From contig NC_049983.1 of the NCBI RefSeq assembly GCF_000003815.2, positions 29,405,563 through 29,436,182 of the forward strand: a stretch of DNA of 30,620 nucleotides, written 5' to 3'. The notes beneath the pieces were generated by a model. That model was not told the origin of the DNA and ran no database searches. It saw nothing but the letters and a program-made list of their open reading frames with translations. The position numbers and the translations under genes were made by a program. The stretch's first letter is position 1. The number at the start of each line of letters is the position of its first letter. Source of the DNA: Branchiostoma floridae (taxonomy: Eukaryota; Chordata; Leptocardii; Amphioxiformes; Branchiostomatidae). This document shows positions 1-10,439 of this stretch, in pieces.

Positions 1-315
1 CAGGACCATTACTTATTGCACGCCCCTCGTAACGTTCAATGCGGTGTTTCCGACCGGGCTATTACCCAGGCTGTGATAACGGTTATCAGCCATAGAGTAA
101 ATTGGACACACTTCATGTGCGCCATTGTCGAAAATTCGAATAACACAACTTCTAGCGCATTGCTTTATTTTGTCACGTGGGTACAACATGAATAAATACT
201 GATAAGATACGGTGCATTCCGCATCACCCTCAGTCAAAGCCCTCCGTGGCTCAGATCGGCCTTGGGGTGATCCGTAACACACAGCCTGGCTGAGGGTGAG
301 CGGAATAAACCGCGT

Positions 316-704
316 ATAGAACTGCGGTCCCCATCGCTTTACACTGATGAAGACAGCAGGCATGTTGTACTGCAGTCCCCATCGCTTTACACTGATGAAG
401 ACAGCAGGCATGTTGTACTGCAGTCCCCATCGCTTTACACTGATGAAGACAGCAGACATGTTGTACTGCAGTCCCCATCGCTTTACACTGATGAAGACAG
501 CAGACATGTTGTATTGTAGTCCCCATCGCTTTACACTGATGAAGACAGCAGACATGTTGTACTGCAGTCCCCATCGCTTTACACTGATGAAGACAGCAGA
601 CATGTTGTACTACAGTCCCCATTGCTTTACACTGATGAAGACAGCAGACATGTTGTATTGTAGTCCCCATCGCTTTACACTGATGAAGACAGCAGACATG
701 TTGT
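316..704 (+). repeat. 48-bp minisatellite, about 8 copies
   Basis: The unit is TTGTACTGCAGTCCCCATCG followed by CTTTACACTGATGAAGACAGCAGACATG. Copies differ by a few transitions (GGCATG/GACATG, TGCAGT/TGTAGT). The unit length is a multiple of three, so both strands carry long spurious ORFs with 16-residue repeats. Confidence 0.95.
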
Positions 705-913
705 CAAAATGTGTGAAGAGAAGAAACATGCATGGATCGATTCACCAACCCGATCAATCGAATTATGGACTAACATCTAGAATTGTGATATTTGTGCACT
801 AAACCACAGAGCACAATTCTAGATGTTTGTTAGAGTAAAAGCGAAACTACATGGACCGTTCTGAAGGCACCCAGTGCTACAGATGTGGTGTTCTTCTACT
901 TCGATGTAGGTTA

Positions 914-1240
914 GACATCCAGGTAATAAGATACGCCAAAAAGTAGTTACTCAAGCAACTGGATATGGTTTTGGAAACGCTTGAAATCCAAATTGTCTTC
1001 ATCTCGACTTTGCTTCACCTTTGTTCCCTTTGGAATCCAAATTGTCTTCAGTCTGAATTGTCTTACAACCTTTCCTATTGGACATCTGAAATTGTCTTCA
1101 TTCATAGTTAGAGTATAAAAGACCTGTTTCTTCCAGGTCACTTCAGTGTCACTGACGAAGGATAGTGAATTCTATCCGAAACGTCTGGCCGTTTCCAAAA
1201 CCATATCCAGTTGCTTGAGTAACTACTTTTTGGCGTGTTC
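914..1240. mobile_element. Inverted-repeat element with hammerhead-like hairpin, possibly Penelope-like
   Basis: ACGCCAAAAAGTAGTTACTC at 933 onward is the reverse complement of the segment ending GGCGT at 1235. The arms are about 45 bases. Between them are three diverged ATTGTCTTCA repeats, TATAAAAG (1114-1121) with a TCAGTG initiator-like site 31 bases on, and a hairpin at 1148-1189. Related right-end copies lie at about 1680-1750 and 2310-2510. The combination of inverted terminal repeats and a hammerhead-like fold resembles the terminal repeats of Penelope-like retroelements, but no reverse transcriptase is present here. Confidence 0.5.
1148..1189 (+). ncRNA. Hammerhead-ribozyme-like motif
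   Basis: CTGACGA (1152-1158) is followed by stem II GGATAG/CTATCC (1160-1165 with 1172-1177), then GAAA (1178-1181) and ACGTC with a GTC cleavage triplet ending at 1185. GTCA (1148-1151) pairs with TGGC (1186-1189) as stem I with one wobble pair. ACGT is self-complementary, fitting a dimeric stem III. One extra A at 1159 sits between the core and stem II, so activity is uncertain. Confidence 0.45.
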
Positions 1241-1679
1241 TTCTACTGTCTTCACTGATGGCCTAAACTCCCCAACTACAGATATGTGATGTAAGAAAGT
1301 TGTCTCAGAATGTGGCCAAAGATGCGTCCGTTTATACAAGTAAACTATGAAATGTCCCCTGCTGCGCTTATGCTTGTTTTAAGCACTGACATTATGTTGA
1401 AAGGTTTGCACTTTTGAGTACTAATGAGACCTACGTGATGCGGAAGCAGGGACTTAAGGACTGGCTTTTATGTAATCCTGCTAAGAAAATTACAAAGGGA
1501 AACAACAGTTCCCGAATCGGCCGGAAACGGCTCAAGGTTTCAGCTAGTCCTCTGCCAGTGACTCAGCGAAATTCAGGACTGGATTTACCAGCGTTTAAAC
1601 CAGCAGCTGGTAACAAGTTTGAAAGCATGCAGGTAAACGTGAGATACAGATTTCCGTTTGGGCAATGACGAAAGGGACC

Positions 1680-1752
1680 GTTTCCAAATTTTATCCGGTA
1701 GCTTGAGTGACTAAAACCTTGCGTATCTTACTACCTGGATATCTCACATGTA
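1680..1752 (+). repeat. Partial right-end copy of the 914-1240 terminal-repeat family
   Basis: CGTTTCCAAATTTTATCCGG, then TAGCTTGAGTGACT and GCGTATCTTACTACCTGGAT, matches the 1190-1240 arm and its continuation seen in reverse at 914-932. It is preceded by a decayed TGACGAAAGGGACC where the hairpin should be. Confidence 0.55.
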
Positions 1753-2309
1753 GTTTCTGTAATAAAATGTCAGTGCTGTAACTGTCCCGTTTAGCCAGTA
1801 ACTGATCCCCAAAGCTTTGAAGCTGGCCCGCCCGTGAGTGAGCAGCGTTAGGAGCGGAAATTACAGGACATTTCTGACGTCACCTACGTCATAAGGTGAC
1901 GTTGCCTGCGTCATCACGCGACGTCACCCACAACTGACGTCCCTGTCGCATCCATCAATCCTGTTGACAGGCGCGTAATTTTCCCGGTGAGACCGTGTCC
2001 CTGCGTTCAGACTTATTATCTGTAATTACTTTCCCCGCGCGGGGGGCAGATATTACAGCTGACCGGTCCGGAGGAGGCACCTGCACAGAAAGTATGACCT
2101 GCCGAGGACTCATTTTTATCCCCATGTCTTTGTTTTGTATCTTATTTGGCTGTCGTTTTCTCTTAGCCTCCTTCACCGGCCTCTCTGGGAAGCTTGGCAG
2201 TTAGGTCGATTCGCGATTTTTAACCGGGAATATGCCTAGCCCGTACAAGCTTTCCGGTGTATTTTCCTTTCCCGGCATAATATTCCCGGTTAAAAATCGC
2301 CTGAAACGT

Positions 2310-2510
2310 CCAAAACCCAGTTGCTGGAGTAACTGCCATTTGGCGTATCATATTACCTGGACGTCTGATCTCCGTGCACGTTGGAGGGATGTTACTGGCG
2401 TATCATATTACCTGGACGTCCAATCTCCGTGGACGTTAGAGGGATGTCATTGGCGTATCATATTACCTGGACGTCTGATCTCCGTGCACGTTAGAGGGAT
2501 GTCATTGGCT
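2310..2510 (+). repeat. Terminal-repeat-family copy with about three tandem units of its end
   Basis: AACCCAGTTGCTGGAGTAAC followed by GGCGTATCATATTACCTGG matches the 1190-1240 family. The GGCGTATCA...GGGATGTCATT segment (about 60 bases) is then repeated in tandem three times, with small differences. Confidence 0.6.
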
Positions 2511-2702
2511 GGGAGAAGTCAACTCGTCACACCCACAAAGGAAGAGATTTTTTACTTCGAGTAACCAAATAAAGAACACTACAAGTCCGAAGATTTAGCG
2601 CCTTTATGTAAACCCATCAAACGTCCACTTGGAGCGAACTCCGCTTAACCACCGACCTTCTGCTGAAAGGGTCGAACTTTAACAGATTAAGAGATGAACA
2701 TC

Positions 2703-3285
2703 TGCACGTATCACACATGTACGTCTTACCTGCACGTATCTGACATGTACGTCTTACCTGCACGTATCACATATGTACGTCTTACCTGCACGTATCTCAT
2801 ATGTACGTCTTACCTGCACGTATCACATATGTACGTCTTACCTGCACGTGTCACATATGTACGTCTTACCTGCACGTATCTCATATGTACGTCTTACCTG
2901 CACGTATCACATATGTATGTCTTACCTGCACGTGTCACATATGTACGTCTTACCTGCACGTATCACATATGTATGTCTTACCTGCACGTGTCACATATGT
3001 ACGTCTTACCTGCACGTATCTCACATGTACGTCTTACCTGCACGTGTCACATATGTACGTCTTACCTGCACGTATCACATATGTATGTCTTACCTGCACG
3101 TGTCACATATGTACGTCTTACCTGCACGTATCACATATGTACGTCTTACCTGCACGTATCACACATGTACGTCTTACCTGCACGTGCCACATATGTACGT
3201 CTTACCTGCACGTATCACATATGTATGTCTTACCTGCACGTGTCACATATGTACGTCTTACCTGCACGTATCTGACATGTACGTA
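2703..3285 (+). repeat. 28-bp minisatellite, about 21 copies
   Basis: The unit is ACGTATCACATATGTACGTC plus TTACCTGC, with variants GTGTCAC, ATCTCAC and TGTATGTC. CATATG and ACGT give locally palindromic cores. The long ORFs here are spurious, since all three forward frames are open. Confidence 0.95.
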
Positions 3286-3724
3286 CAAAGTGGACGCCAC
3301 GCCAGTTCCCTCGTTAGGAAATTGTGTATTCTTATAATCCTCACGGGGTAAAAACTACGCATTTGTGTCGAAATTGTGACCGCTGATCTCATAGTAAAAT
3401 GTTTGAACTTATGAACATATGCCCCTCATATCAGTCACTGTGTTCTGCATCTGGAAAGTCCCTCATATAATCACGGTCAAAACTGGTCCACTCGAGTTTT
3501 TTTTAGCCATTTTTTTACGAAAATCTTAAGGTTTAAACTTTGTGAGAAACGCCCTCATATAATCAGGCTTAAGAATTGTTCAACAAGTGATAACTTTTAT
3601 CCAGTTCATGCCAAGAGGTTTGAACTTTTTTAAGCTCCGCCACCGAAGACACATGCAGTTACAGGCTGGGATGGATGTACATGTTACACCCGTTGAGACG
3701 AGACCCTGGAGCAACCTGAAAACT

Positions 3725-4406
3725 CAAGATTTATTTTATTTATTTATTTATTGTACTTCCCATATGAAAATGGTGGGGAGACAAAACAGGTGATACCACC
3801 TCTGCAAGTTGTCTCCCCTAAACAAAATACACATTCAAGTGAATAATAATAATCAACAAAGGTATATACAAACATAATCGGAAGCAAAAGATAACTTATA
3901 TACAAGTACATATGCAATTAAATAATAAGAATCACAAAATGGCATATACAGTGATAATCGGAAACAAATATAACTTATATACAAAATGCACAATGACTAA
4001 ATACGAACTGAAACGATTAACGTGCTCTCGTTGCGAAGCACGTCGAACAGGAGCAGAACGAGATCCAGGTACATGGGGTGTCTGTATCGTAGAGGTGTGT
4101 GAATCGGTTGTGTAGGTGTTTTAACAGCTGTCGTTTGAAGGTGGATATGTGTGAGGACTGAGAGACACAGCGACCCATGGCTCTAAGGAAATGATCTGTC
4201 CATTTCGAGAGCTCTGTAATCTCTGGTCCAGTCTGCATAGTCACCAAGGCTTTGCAAGTTTGCACAAGTTTAAAACAATCGCCGGATTTCCACAGAAACC
4301 ACACTTTTATGGGCTTGCTGAAAGCCATGTATCTAGCAAATTGAATGTTTTTTTGAATAAATGCCTTCCACAAAGCTATGCTTCTAATAGAAAGCATGTG
4401 CATCAT
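3725..4406 (-). pseudogene. Possible retroelement C-terminal fragment with AATAAA-rich 3' tail
   Basis: On the minus strand an open segment (4406-4017) reads a Ser/His/Lys-rich tail, WTDHFLRAMGRCVSQSSHIS followed by FKRQL, ending with CSCSTCF. The FKRQL-type segment resembles the ends of retroelement polymerases. Further 3', minus-strand AATAAATAAATAAATAAA (about 3730-3752) looks like a tail. I do not recognise the family. Confidence 0.3.
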
Positions 4407-4892
4407 TCTCGCGTTCCTTTGTTTGTATGTTTGTTTGTTTGTTTATTCTTTATATTTAATTAATCAAGATGAAAGCTTTAAGTCTGTCCGTTACAGGAAG
4501 TCCGGCTGGTTGGCCGCCCGATGGCAAATGTCCCCGGGAGGTGCCGGACCGTCCGGCGGTTCTATGATTAATGTTCCCCCGAGCGGAGTTTCGGACCGTC
4601 CGGTGATCAATCAGTGGTTGTTTCCATTGTCTGGCGGTTCAGTGATAGATTTGTGGGTGTTACAGACGTCATGATACTTCAAGATGAAGCCGTGGCTGTT
4701 AGAAGGTGCCCGATCGTTCAATACCGGCCGAGATTAAGTAAGACCTTAATCAATCTCGCCACAATGGTCCGGCAGGGATGACGCGGCCCGGGCAGGGATT
4801 CTGTGGTCCGGGGGATTAGGTGATCCATCCCATCCCGGTACTCCGGGCAGGGGCGGTCATGACATCCATCAGTCTTTGTTACAAAGTTTAGC

Positions 4893-5020
4893 GGTGAGAG
4901 TTGGAATCATTACCATAGAATAGCCCTGAACTTGCGTGAGAGTTAGAATTATTACCATAGAATAGACCTGAACTTGCGTGAGAGTTAGAATTATTACCAT
5001 AGAATAGACCTGAACTTGCA
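4893..5020 (+). repeat. 42-bp tandem repeat, three copies
   Basis: The unit is GCGTGAGAGTTAGAATTATT plus ACCATAGAATAGACCTGAACTT. The first copy is the most diverged. Confidence 0.9.
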
Positions 5021-5226
5021 GCAAAAGGAAGCATTGACTCTCCGACCAGACGCCGTCCTCAGCTAGACTCGGGTTTGGGCCTGATGACGGAACTGAAGGA
5101 AATCTAAGTACTAGTACAGTACTGTTCACCAAGGCCTATAAACTTTAGCGCTTACTGTCAATGGTTTATATATCCGGAGAGATAAAATTATATCGTCAAG
5201 ACATCCCAACAAACCCCCATATCTAT

Positions 5227-5243
5227 GCCCCCCCCCCCCCCCC
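5227..5243 (+). repeat. Poly-C tract
   Basis: An uninterrupted run of about 16 C follows TATCTATGC. Similar C runs occur near 21410 and 26523. Confidence 0.9.
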
Positions 5244-5419
5244 ATCAGATTTATTACGGGTCCTCCTTGGTTTTCTCGTGCGTCGGAGTCCCACTGTTTT
5301 AGCTGACGACGTACCAATAAAGCAACGCGTCCTACCCCATGCCCGACCTCTCACGGGCGTGCCTCGGAGTAACCGAATGAAAATGAAACAGATTTTGATA
5401 TTAATTCCGCATTAATTCT

Positions 5420-5802
5420 GCTCACGGCGCGGGAACGAGGGCGGCCAATTACCGCCGCACGTCCGGGCAGCGCGTGACGTCCGGCCGCCGGGACTAATCA
5501 GGTCCCCGCGGTCATCAGTCCCCCCTTATCCCCGTCAGTCCCGCGGTCCTCGCGCGCTCATCAGTCCCGCTAACCCCTTTGCTTCAGGACAAATACAGGT
5601 GGCGGAGACACTCTACATCAAATCACCGGCATCGCACTGCTACCTACAGGTGGCGGAGAGAAAACGCTCTACTTAAGGACTTTACTTCATCACCCAAATA
5701 CAACGCGGTGTAGAACGGTTAACGGGACCGGTTGAAGGAAAACTCGCTGCGGTTACAGAACAGCGGAGAGACGACAGCCTCGCCTGGAAGCTGTCCACAG
5801 GT
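5420..5802 (+). promoter_or_regulatory. GC-rich, CCAAT-containing stretch ending in a splice donor
   Basis: Positions 5420-5580 are rich in CpG, with GGCCAATTACCG near 5443 and two TGACGTCC/GTGACG-like motifs. Two copies of ACAGGTGGCGGAGA follow (about 5596 and 5646). CCACAG|GTATGT places a donor at 5801. This looks like a TATA-less promoter with a 5' non-coding exon, but no matching coding exon is recognisable downstream, and retroelement debris starts about 50 bases later. Confidence 0.3.
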
Positions 5803-6493
5803 ATGTTACACTTGTATACTGTAGCCCTGTAGGGCCACCGCTGTCGCGATATCTCATGTCCCTGTTAGAGGCCGTGCAGAGGCGGGCGGCTAAGTTCATT
5901 CTGCGTGCCATTGCGAATGCTGGTGAACTTGACTATTCTTGTTCTTGGCTGTTCATCGTGGACTATAACGACAGATCATTGTACCTCAACATGTTCCCTC
6001 CTATATTTGTTAAGTCCTGAGGACATATATACGATTAGGGCTTATTTGACTATAGATATGTCTCTTTCCACCAGACCAAAAAGAAGCAGTTGGTGATACA
6101 TGTTAATGCCGTTTCTGTGGTAGTGCTGGCGTTGGGTGTGAGCACTTATACAAAATACAGATGTAGCGAAAAGGCTGACTTCGAACCTGTCACGGCCTGC
6201 TCCGACCACGACAAATGAAATGTTACCGCCCCCTAAGTCGTCACACGGCAGCGGTACCACTTCCCCGTCGTGTCAGTGTTCGGGCAGCTGCATCACTGCT
6301 CGGAAGGAAATCATGGCTGGGTTCAGACTCGCGTTTTTGAGACGACTTGCGCTCGACTCAGTGACTTGGAGTCGACAGGGAAAACGCGAGTGTAAAACGG
6401 GCCAGCGGTGCCTGTCGTGATGCGCGGTTGGGTGAAGGTTACCAGCTCAAAAAAGAACAAGAAACAGTCATGCCTTCAGATACCAGAGTTACC

Positions 6494-6618
6494 TACTCTC
6501 CAAGCGGAGGTTGAGTCGCGTAGATATATATAGTAGTAGTCTGAATATTAGAGGAGCGCCGGTGTAATTTTTCCGACTACTACTATATCTACGCGACTCA
6601 ACCTCTGCTTGGAGAGTA
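6494..6618. mobile_element. 125-bp MITE with near-perfect terminal inverted repeats, TA-flanked
   Basis: CTCTCCAAGCGGAGGTTGAG at the left is the reverse complement of the right end CTCAACCTCTGCTTGGAGAG with one mismatch. The arms continue through CGCGTAGATATA and TAGTAGT and leave a loop of only about 30 bases. TA flanks both ends, as in Tc1/mariner target duplications. It sits inside the coding remains of the CR1/L2-type element. The ends recur at 11964 and at 28113-28323. Confidence 0.8.
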
Positions 6619-6862
6619 AGAGTTGCCGACCTAGGATTGATGTGTTCAAAAATTCGTACTTTCCCAGAACTATCGTAAAGTGGAATTTGTTCTCACCAAG
6701 TACAGTAGGGGCCTGTTCTCTGGGTAGTTTTAAAGAACGATTGCAGATAGATGTGCAAAAGCTAGGTGTGACGGATCGTTCAGTGTAATATAACCAGCTG
6801 CTGCCGCGCCGCGTGCCTGTGAAGCTGGTGTGTTACGCCGAACGGCGGTTATACCGGCTATA

Positions 6863-6890
6863 TAGATACAGATACAGATACAGATACCAT
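6863..6890 (+). repeat. (AGATAC)n microsatellite
   Basis: Four units follow the retroelement 3' UTR and probably form its tail. Confidence 0.85.
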
Positions 6891-7081
6891 GGAAACACCA
6901 CCAATCCACGCCAAGAAACCACGTGTCACGTTTATTGTCAATACGCAGGTTGCAATCCGGAATAAACCTGGCGCTACTGGCGTGCTATTAGCTCCAGATT
7001 CTTTCCATGCCCGGAGAAATAAAGTGTGAAATAAAAATGTCCATGACGCATGTATAAAGTTATAAAGTTACGCCCCCATTC

Positions 7082-7125
7082 GGAACCGTTTCCATTGGAA
7101 CCGTTTCCATAGGAACCGTTTCCAG
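7082..7125 (+). repeat. 15-bp tandem repeat, three copies
   Basis: The unit is GGAACCGTTTCCATT or a close variant; GGAAC..GTTTCC is itself partly palindromic. Confidence 0.85.
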
Positions 7126-7288
7126 TGATGATCGGCGGATAATCTGTCATTATAATCCTGGTGCGTCCTGGTGTCCACTAGGAAATCAGGTGTCCAGCGG
7201 GCCGGGGCATGGATATTCATGGTCCGGGGCATGGATATTCATGTGTCCGCAGGTAATCACTGGGTACACTGACCTGGCACGGACACTA

Positions 7289-7473
7289 GTGTAGTGGCAG
7301 TACAGGAAGTTACTTTGTAACACAAAGTAGCGGCTAGTGAAGTGGCAGTAACTTTGTAACACAAAGTAGCGGCTAGTGAAGTGGCAGTAACTTTGTAACA
7401 CAAAGTAGCGGCGAGTGTAGTGGCAGTTTAGGAAGTAACTTTGCAACATATAGTAGCGGTTAGTGAAGTGGCA
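7289..7473 (+). repeat. About 39-bp tandem repeat, four copies
   Basis: The core is AGTGGCAGTAACTTTGTAAC then ACAAAGTAGCGGCTAGTGA. The first and last copies have an ACAGGA or TTAGGA insertion before AGTAACTTTG. Confidence 0.9.
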
Positions 7474-7675
7474 GGAAGGGTAGAAAACGGTGGTCAGTTA
7501 ATCATGTTACAACAGCCTCATTACTCAGATTGGTCCTACTGACTGTAGTACACAAAGTGAATTATGTTTATATTTAGACATGTGAAACATCACGTCCCCC
7601 TACCCATCACGAACAATGACACTAACGATGACACAGCAGTGCCGCCCAAATGTGGAACATCATGGTCCCTTACCT

Positions 7676-7785
7676 GTGACTAACGATGACACTAACGGTG
7701 ACACTAACGATGACACAGCAGTGACACTAACGATGGCACTAACGATGGCACTAACGATGACACTAACGATGACACAGTAGTGACG
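7676..7785 (+). repeat. 12-bp minisatellite
   Basis: ACTAACGATGAC units alternate with GACACAGCAGTG; an isolated pair also lies just upstream near 7618-7640. Confidence 0.9.
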
Positions 7786-7789
7786 CCGA

Positions 7790-8985
7790 ATGACGAACGT
7801 CTGCCTTGATTTAATAACGCCGTGGTCGGAGCAGATTAGCGTCTGTGGCTGAAACATTCCGAACCGCGAAACGAGTCCCCTGTCGCTGCTCTGCGCTTAT
7901 TACTCACAGAGCCGGAATATTCAGACAGGAATTTAGCTTTCCCGTGCGGAGTTCAGAACTAACGCTTCTGTTAACGGAAGAGCACCCTAATGTGTCGGTA
8001 GTGTCGGTACGAGCTCGCTGGGTACAGGGGAATGTTTTTGAATTGTCATTGCCCAGAAGCCAGATGTCCTGCCGATCTTGTGCCCTTGGGAGAAGTACTT
8101 TACACGACTTTTCTCACTCCAACCAGGTGTTAAAGTGGCTACCTGACTGGAAGACGGTGGAAGGAGAGGGTTGGGCTCCACCTCCCGATACTGTGCCTCA
8201 GACACAGTAGATAACAACCCACCGTCTCTATGCCACGGGGCTGCCTTACTTATGGAGTTGTACAGCTGCAGTGGTCTATACTCCACAATGCTCTCCACTG
8301 CGTGCTGTAGTTCTCTGTGAGCTTCCTTTAATAGCTGTTTTACCCCAAATGTATTTTTAGGTATCCCCTTAGTAGTGCATATGTTGATAGCATATCGGAA
8401 AAACTACCGGCATTTGCTGCTCATATAGGATTTGGGTAGAAAACGTACTTTGCAGGTTTGCCTATAAAATTTGCAAAACCAGTGTTCAGTACTAAACCTA
8501 TCTCTCAGTATGATCATTTCCACCTTCCATCGAGTTGGTTTAATGCCTATAGAAGTGGTCTGCATGGATTTCCCAGTATCAAATAGTCCTGAGAGTTTCG
8601 TATCCCCCAGGCCCCTCGGGGGCCCACTGGTGCATTTCCACAGTCCAACCGTCTGGTACAATTTCATGACACCAGATTCCAAAACCACACAACTCTTGGA
8701 CTAGTAGATGTCCCGGCCAGGCGTGGTGACGTCAGTAGCCATGGTAACGACATGGATTAGAATCGGTTGTATTTATTTAGCTGAACGTCTCGGTTTTGGA
8801 TTTATGGCTCTTCCCACATGCATCAAGTTCGTCTCCAAACCTCGCACCTGGATGTTTGCCTTCTCAGCGAAAATCCGACATCGCGCCTTGCCCTTTGCAG
8901 AGATCCTTCTGCAAACCGAGACCTGCTCCGGGCCAGACGCACATGTTGATATTTGATATTGGTTCTTCTGGAGCCGGGATTGAGT
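7790..8985. other. Stretch with no recognisable gene
   Basis: An open frame at 7845-8210 (+, 121 codons) has no recognised domain, no upstream promoter and no splice context that decides its status. No RNA gene or repeat was recognised up to the start of the array at about 8990. Confidence 0.5.
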
Positions 8986-8989
8986 CTGT

Positions 8990-9108
8990 CAAACCAGTGT
9001 TTAACAGCGCACTTCAGAGATATAGCACAGTTCCCGCGGGTATTACTACTTCTACAGACTAGTGTTTAACAGCGCACTTCAGAGATATAGCACAGTTCCC
9101 GTGTGTAT

Positions 9109-9141
<33 letters not shown>

Positions 9142-10412
9142 AGACCAGTGTTTAACAGCGCACTTCAGAGATATAGCACAGTTCCCGCGTGTATTACTAC
9201 TACTACTACTACAGACCAGTGTTTAACAGCGCACTTCAGAGATATAGCACAGTTCCCGCGTGTATTACTACTACTACTACTACAGACTAGTGTTTAACAG
9301 CGCACTTCAGAGATATAGCACAGTTCCCGCGTGTATTACTACTACTACTACTACAGACTAGTGTTTAACAGCGCACTTCAGAGATATAGCACAGTTCCCG
9401 CGTGTATTACTACTACTACTACTACAGACTAGTGTTTAACAGCGCACTTCAGAGATATAGCACAGTTCCCGCGTGTATTACTACTACTACTACTACAGAC
9501 TAGTGTTTAACAGCGCACTTCAGAGATATAGCACAGTTCCCGCGTGTATTACTACTACTACTACTACTACAGACCAGTGTTTAACAGCGCACTTCGGAGA
9601 TATAGCACAGTTCCCGCGTGTATTACTACTACTACTACTACTGACCAGTGTTTAACAGCGCACTTCAGAGATATAGCACAGTTCCCGTGTGTATTACTAC
9701 TACTACTACTACTACAGACTAGTGTTTAACAGCGCACTTCAGAGATATAGCACAGTCCCCGTGTGTATTACTACTACTACTACTACAGACCAGTGTTTAA
9801 CAGCGCACTTCAGAGATATAGCACAGTTCCCGTGTGTATTACTACTACTACTACAGACCAGTGTTTAACAGCGCACTTCAGAGATATAGCACAGTTCCCG
9901 TGTGTACTACTACTACTACTACAGACTAGTGTTTAACAGCGCACTTCAGAGATATAGCACAGTTCCCGTGTGTATTACTACTACTACTACTACTACAGAC
10001 TAGTGTTTAACAACGCACTTCAGAGATATAGCACAGTTCCCGTGTGTATTACTACTACTACTACTACAGACCAGTGTTTAACAACGCACTTCAGAGATAT
10101 AGCACAGTTCCCGTGTGTATTACTACTACTACTACTACAGACCAGTGTTTAACAACGCACTTCAGAGATATAGCACAGTTCCCGTGTGTATTACTACCAC
10201 TACTACTACAGACCAGTGTTTAACAACGCACTTCAGAGATATAGCACAGTTCCCGTGTGTATTACTACTACTACTACTACTACAGACCAGTGTTTAACAA
10301 CGCACTTCAGAGATATAGCACAGTTCCCGTGTGTATTACTACTACTACTACTACAGACCAGTGTTTAACAACGCACTTCAGAGATATAACTGCCGTGTGT
10401 ATTACTACCACC
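8990..10412 (+). repeat. Composite minisatellite of about 71 bp with embedded (TAC)n, about 20 units
   Basis: Each unit has GTGTTTAACAGCGCACTTCA, then GAGATATAGCACAGTTCCCG, then TGTGTATTAC and a (TAC)n run of variable length (about 4 to 11). Early units carry CAGCGC and mostly CGCGTG; the last six carry CAACGC with CGTGTG. The 60-75 codon ORFs with poly-Tyr or poly-Thr/Leu blocks are by-products. Confidence 0.95.
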
Positions 10413-10439
10413 AGTCACTCAGAGTCACAGGACGGGCTA

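Larger units (their letters stand above)
5855..6890 (+). pseudogene. Decayed CR1/L2-type non-LTR retrotransposon 3' end
   Basis: Near 5862 one frame reads LLEAVQRRAAKFILRA, the LE-x-VQRRA motif found after the reverse-transcriptase domain in CR1/L2/jockey elements. A second piece from about 6627 reads RPRIDVFKNSYFPRTIVKWN followed by LFSPSTVGACSLGSFKERLQ, the usual C-terminal end. The 3' UTR runs into (AGATAC)n at about 6863-6888, consistent with the short-repeat tails of this group. The ORF is broken by stops and frameshifts and by the inserted element at 6494-6618. Sequence 6110-6480 was not identified. Confidence 0.7.

Noticed and set aside
347-802. 151-codon ORF with 16-residue repeats, and the ORFs on the opposite strand
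   Set aside because: The 48-bp unit lacks stops in several frames on both strands; the repeat explains the ORFs.
2694-3351. Three overlapping 178-193 codon ORFs
   Set aside because: All forward frames are open across the 28-bp array, so none shows protein-like constraint.
7845-8210. 121-codon ORF as a gene
   Set aside because: No recognisable domain, splice context or promoter supports it; the length is compatible with chance.
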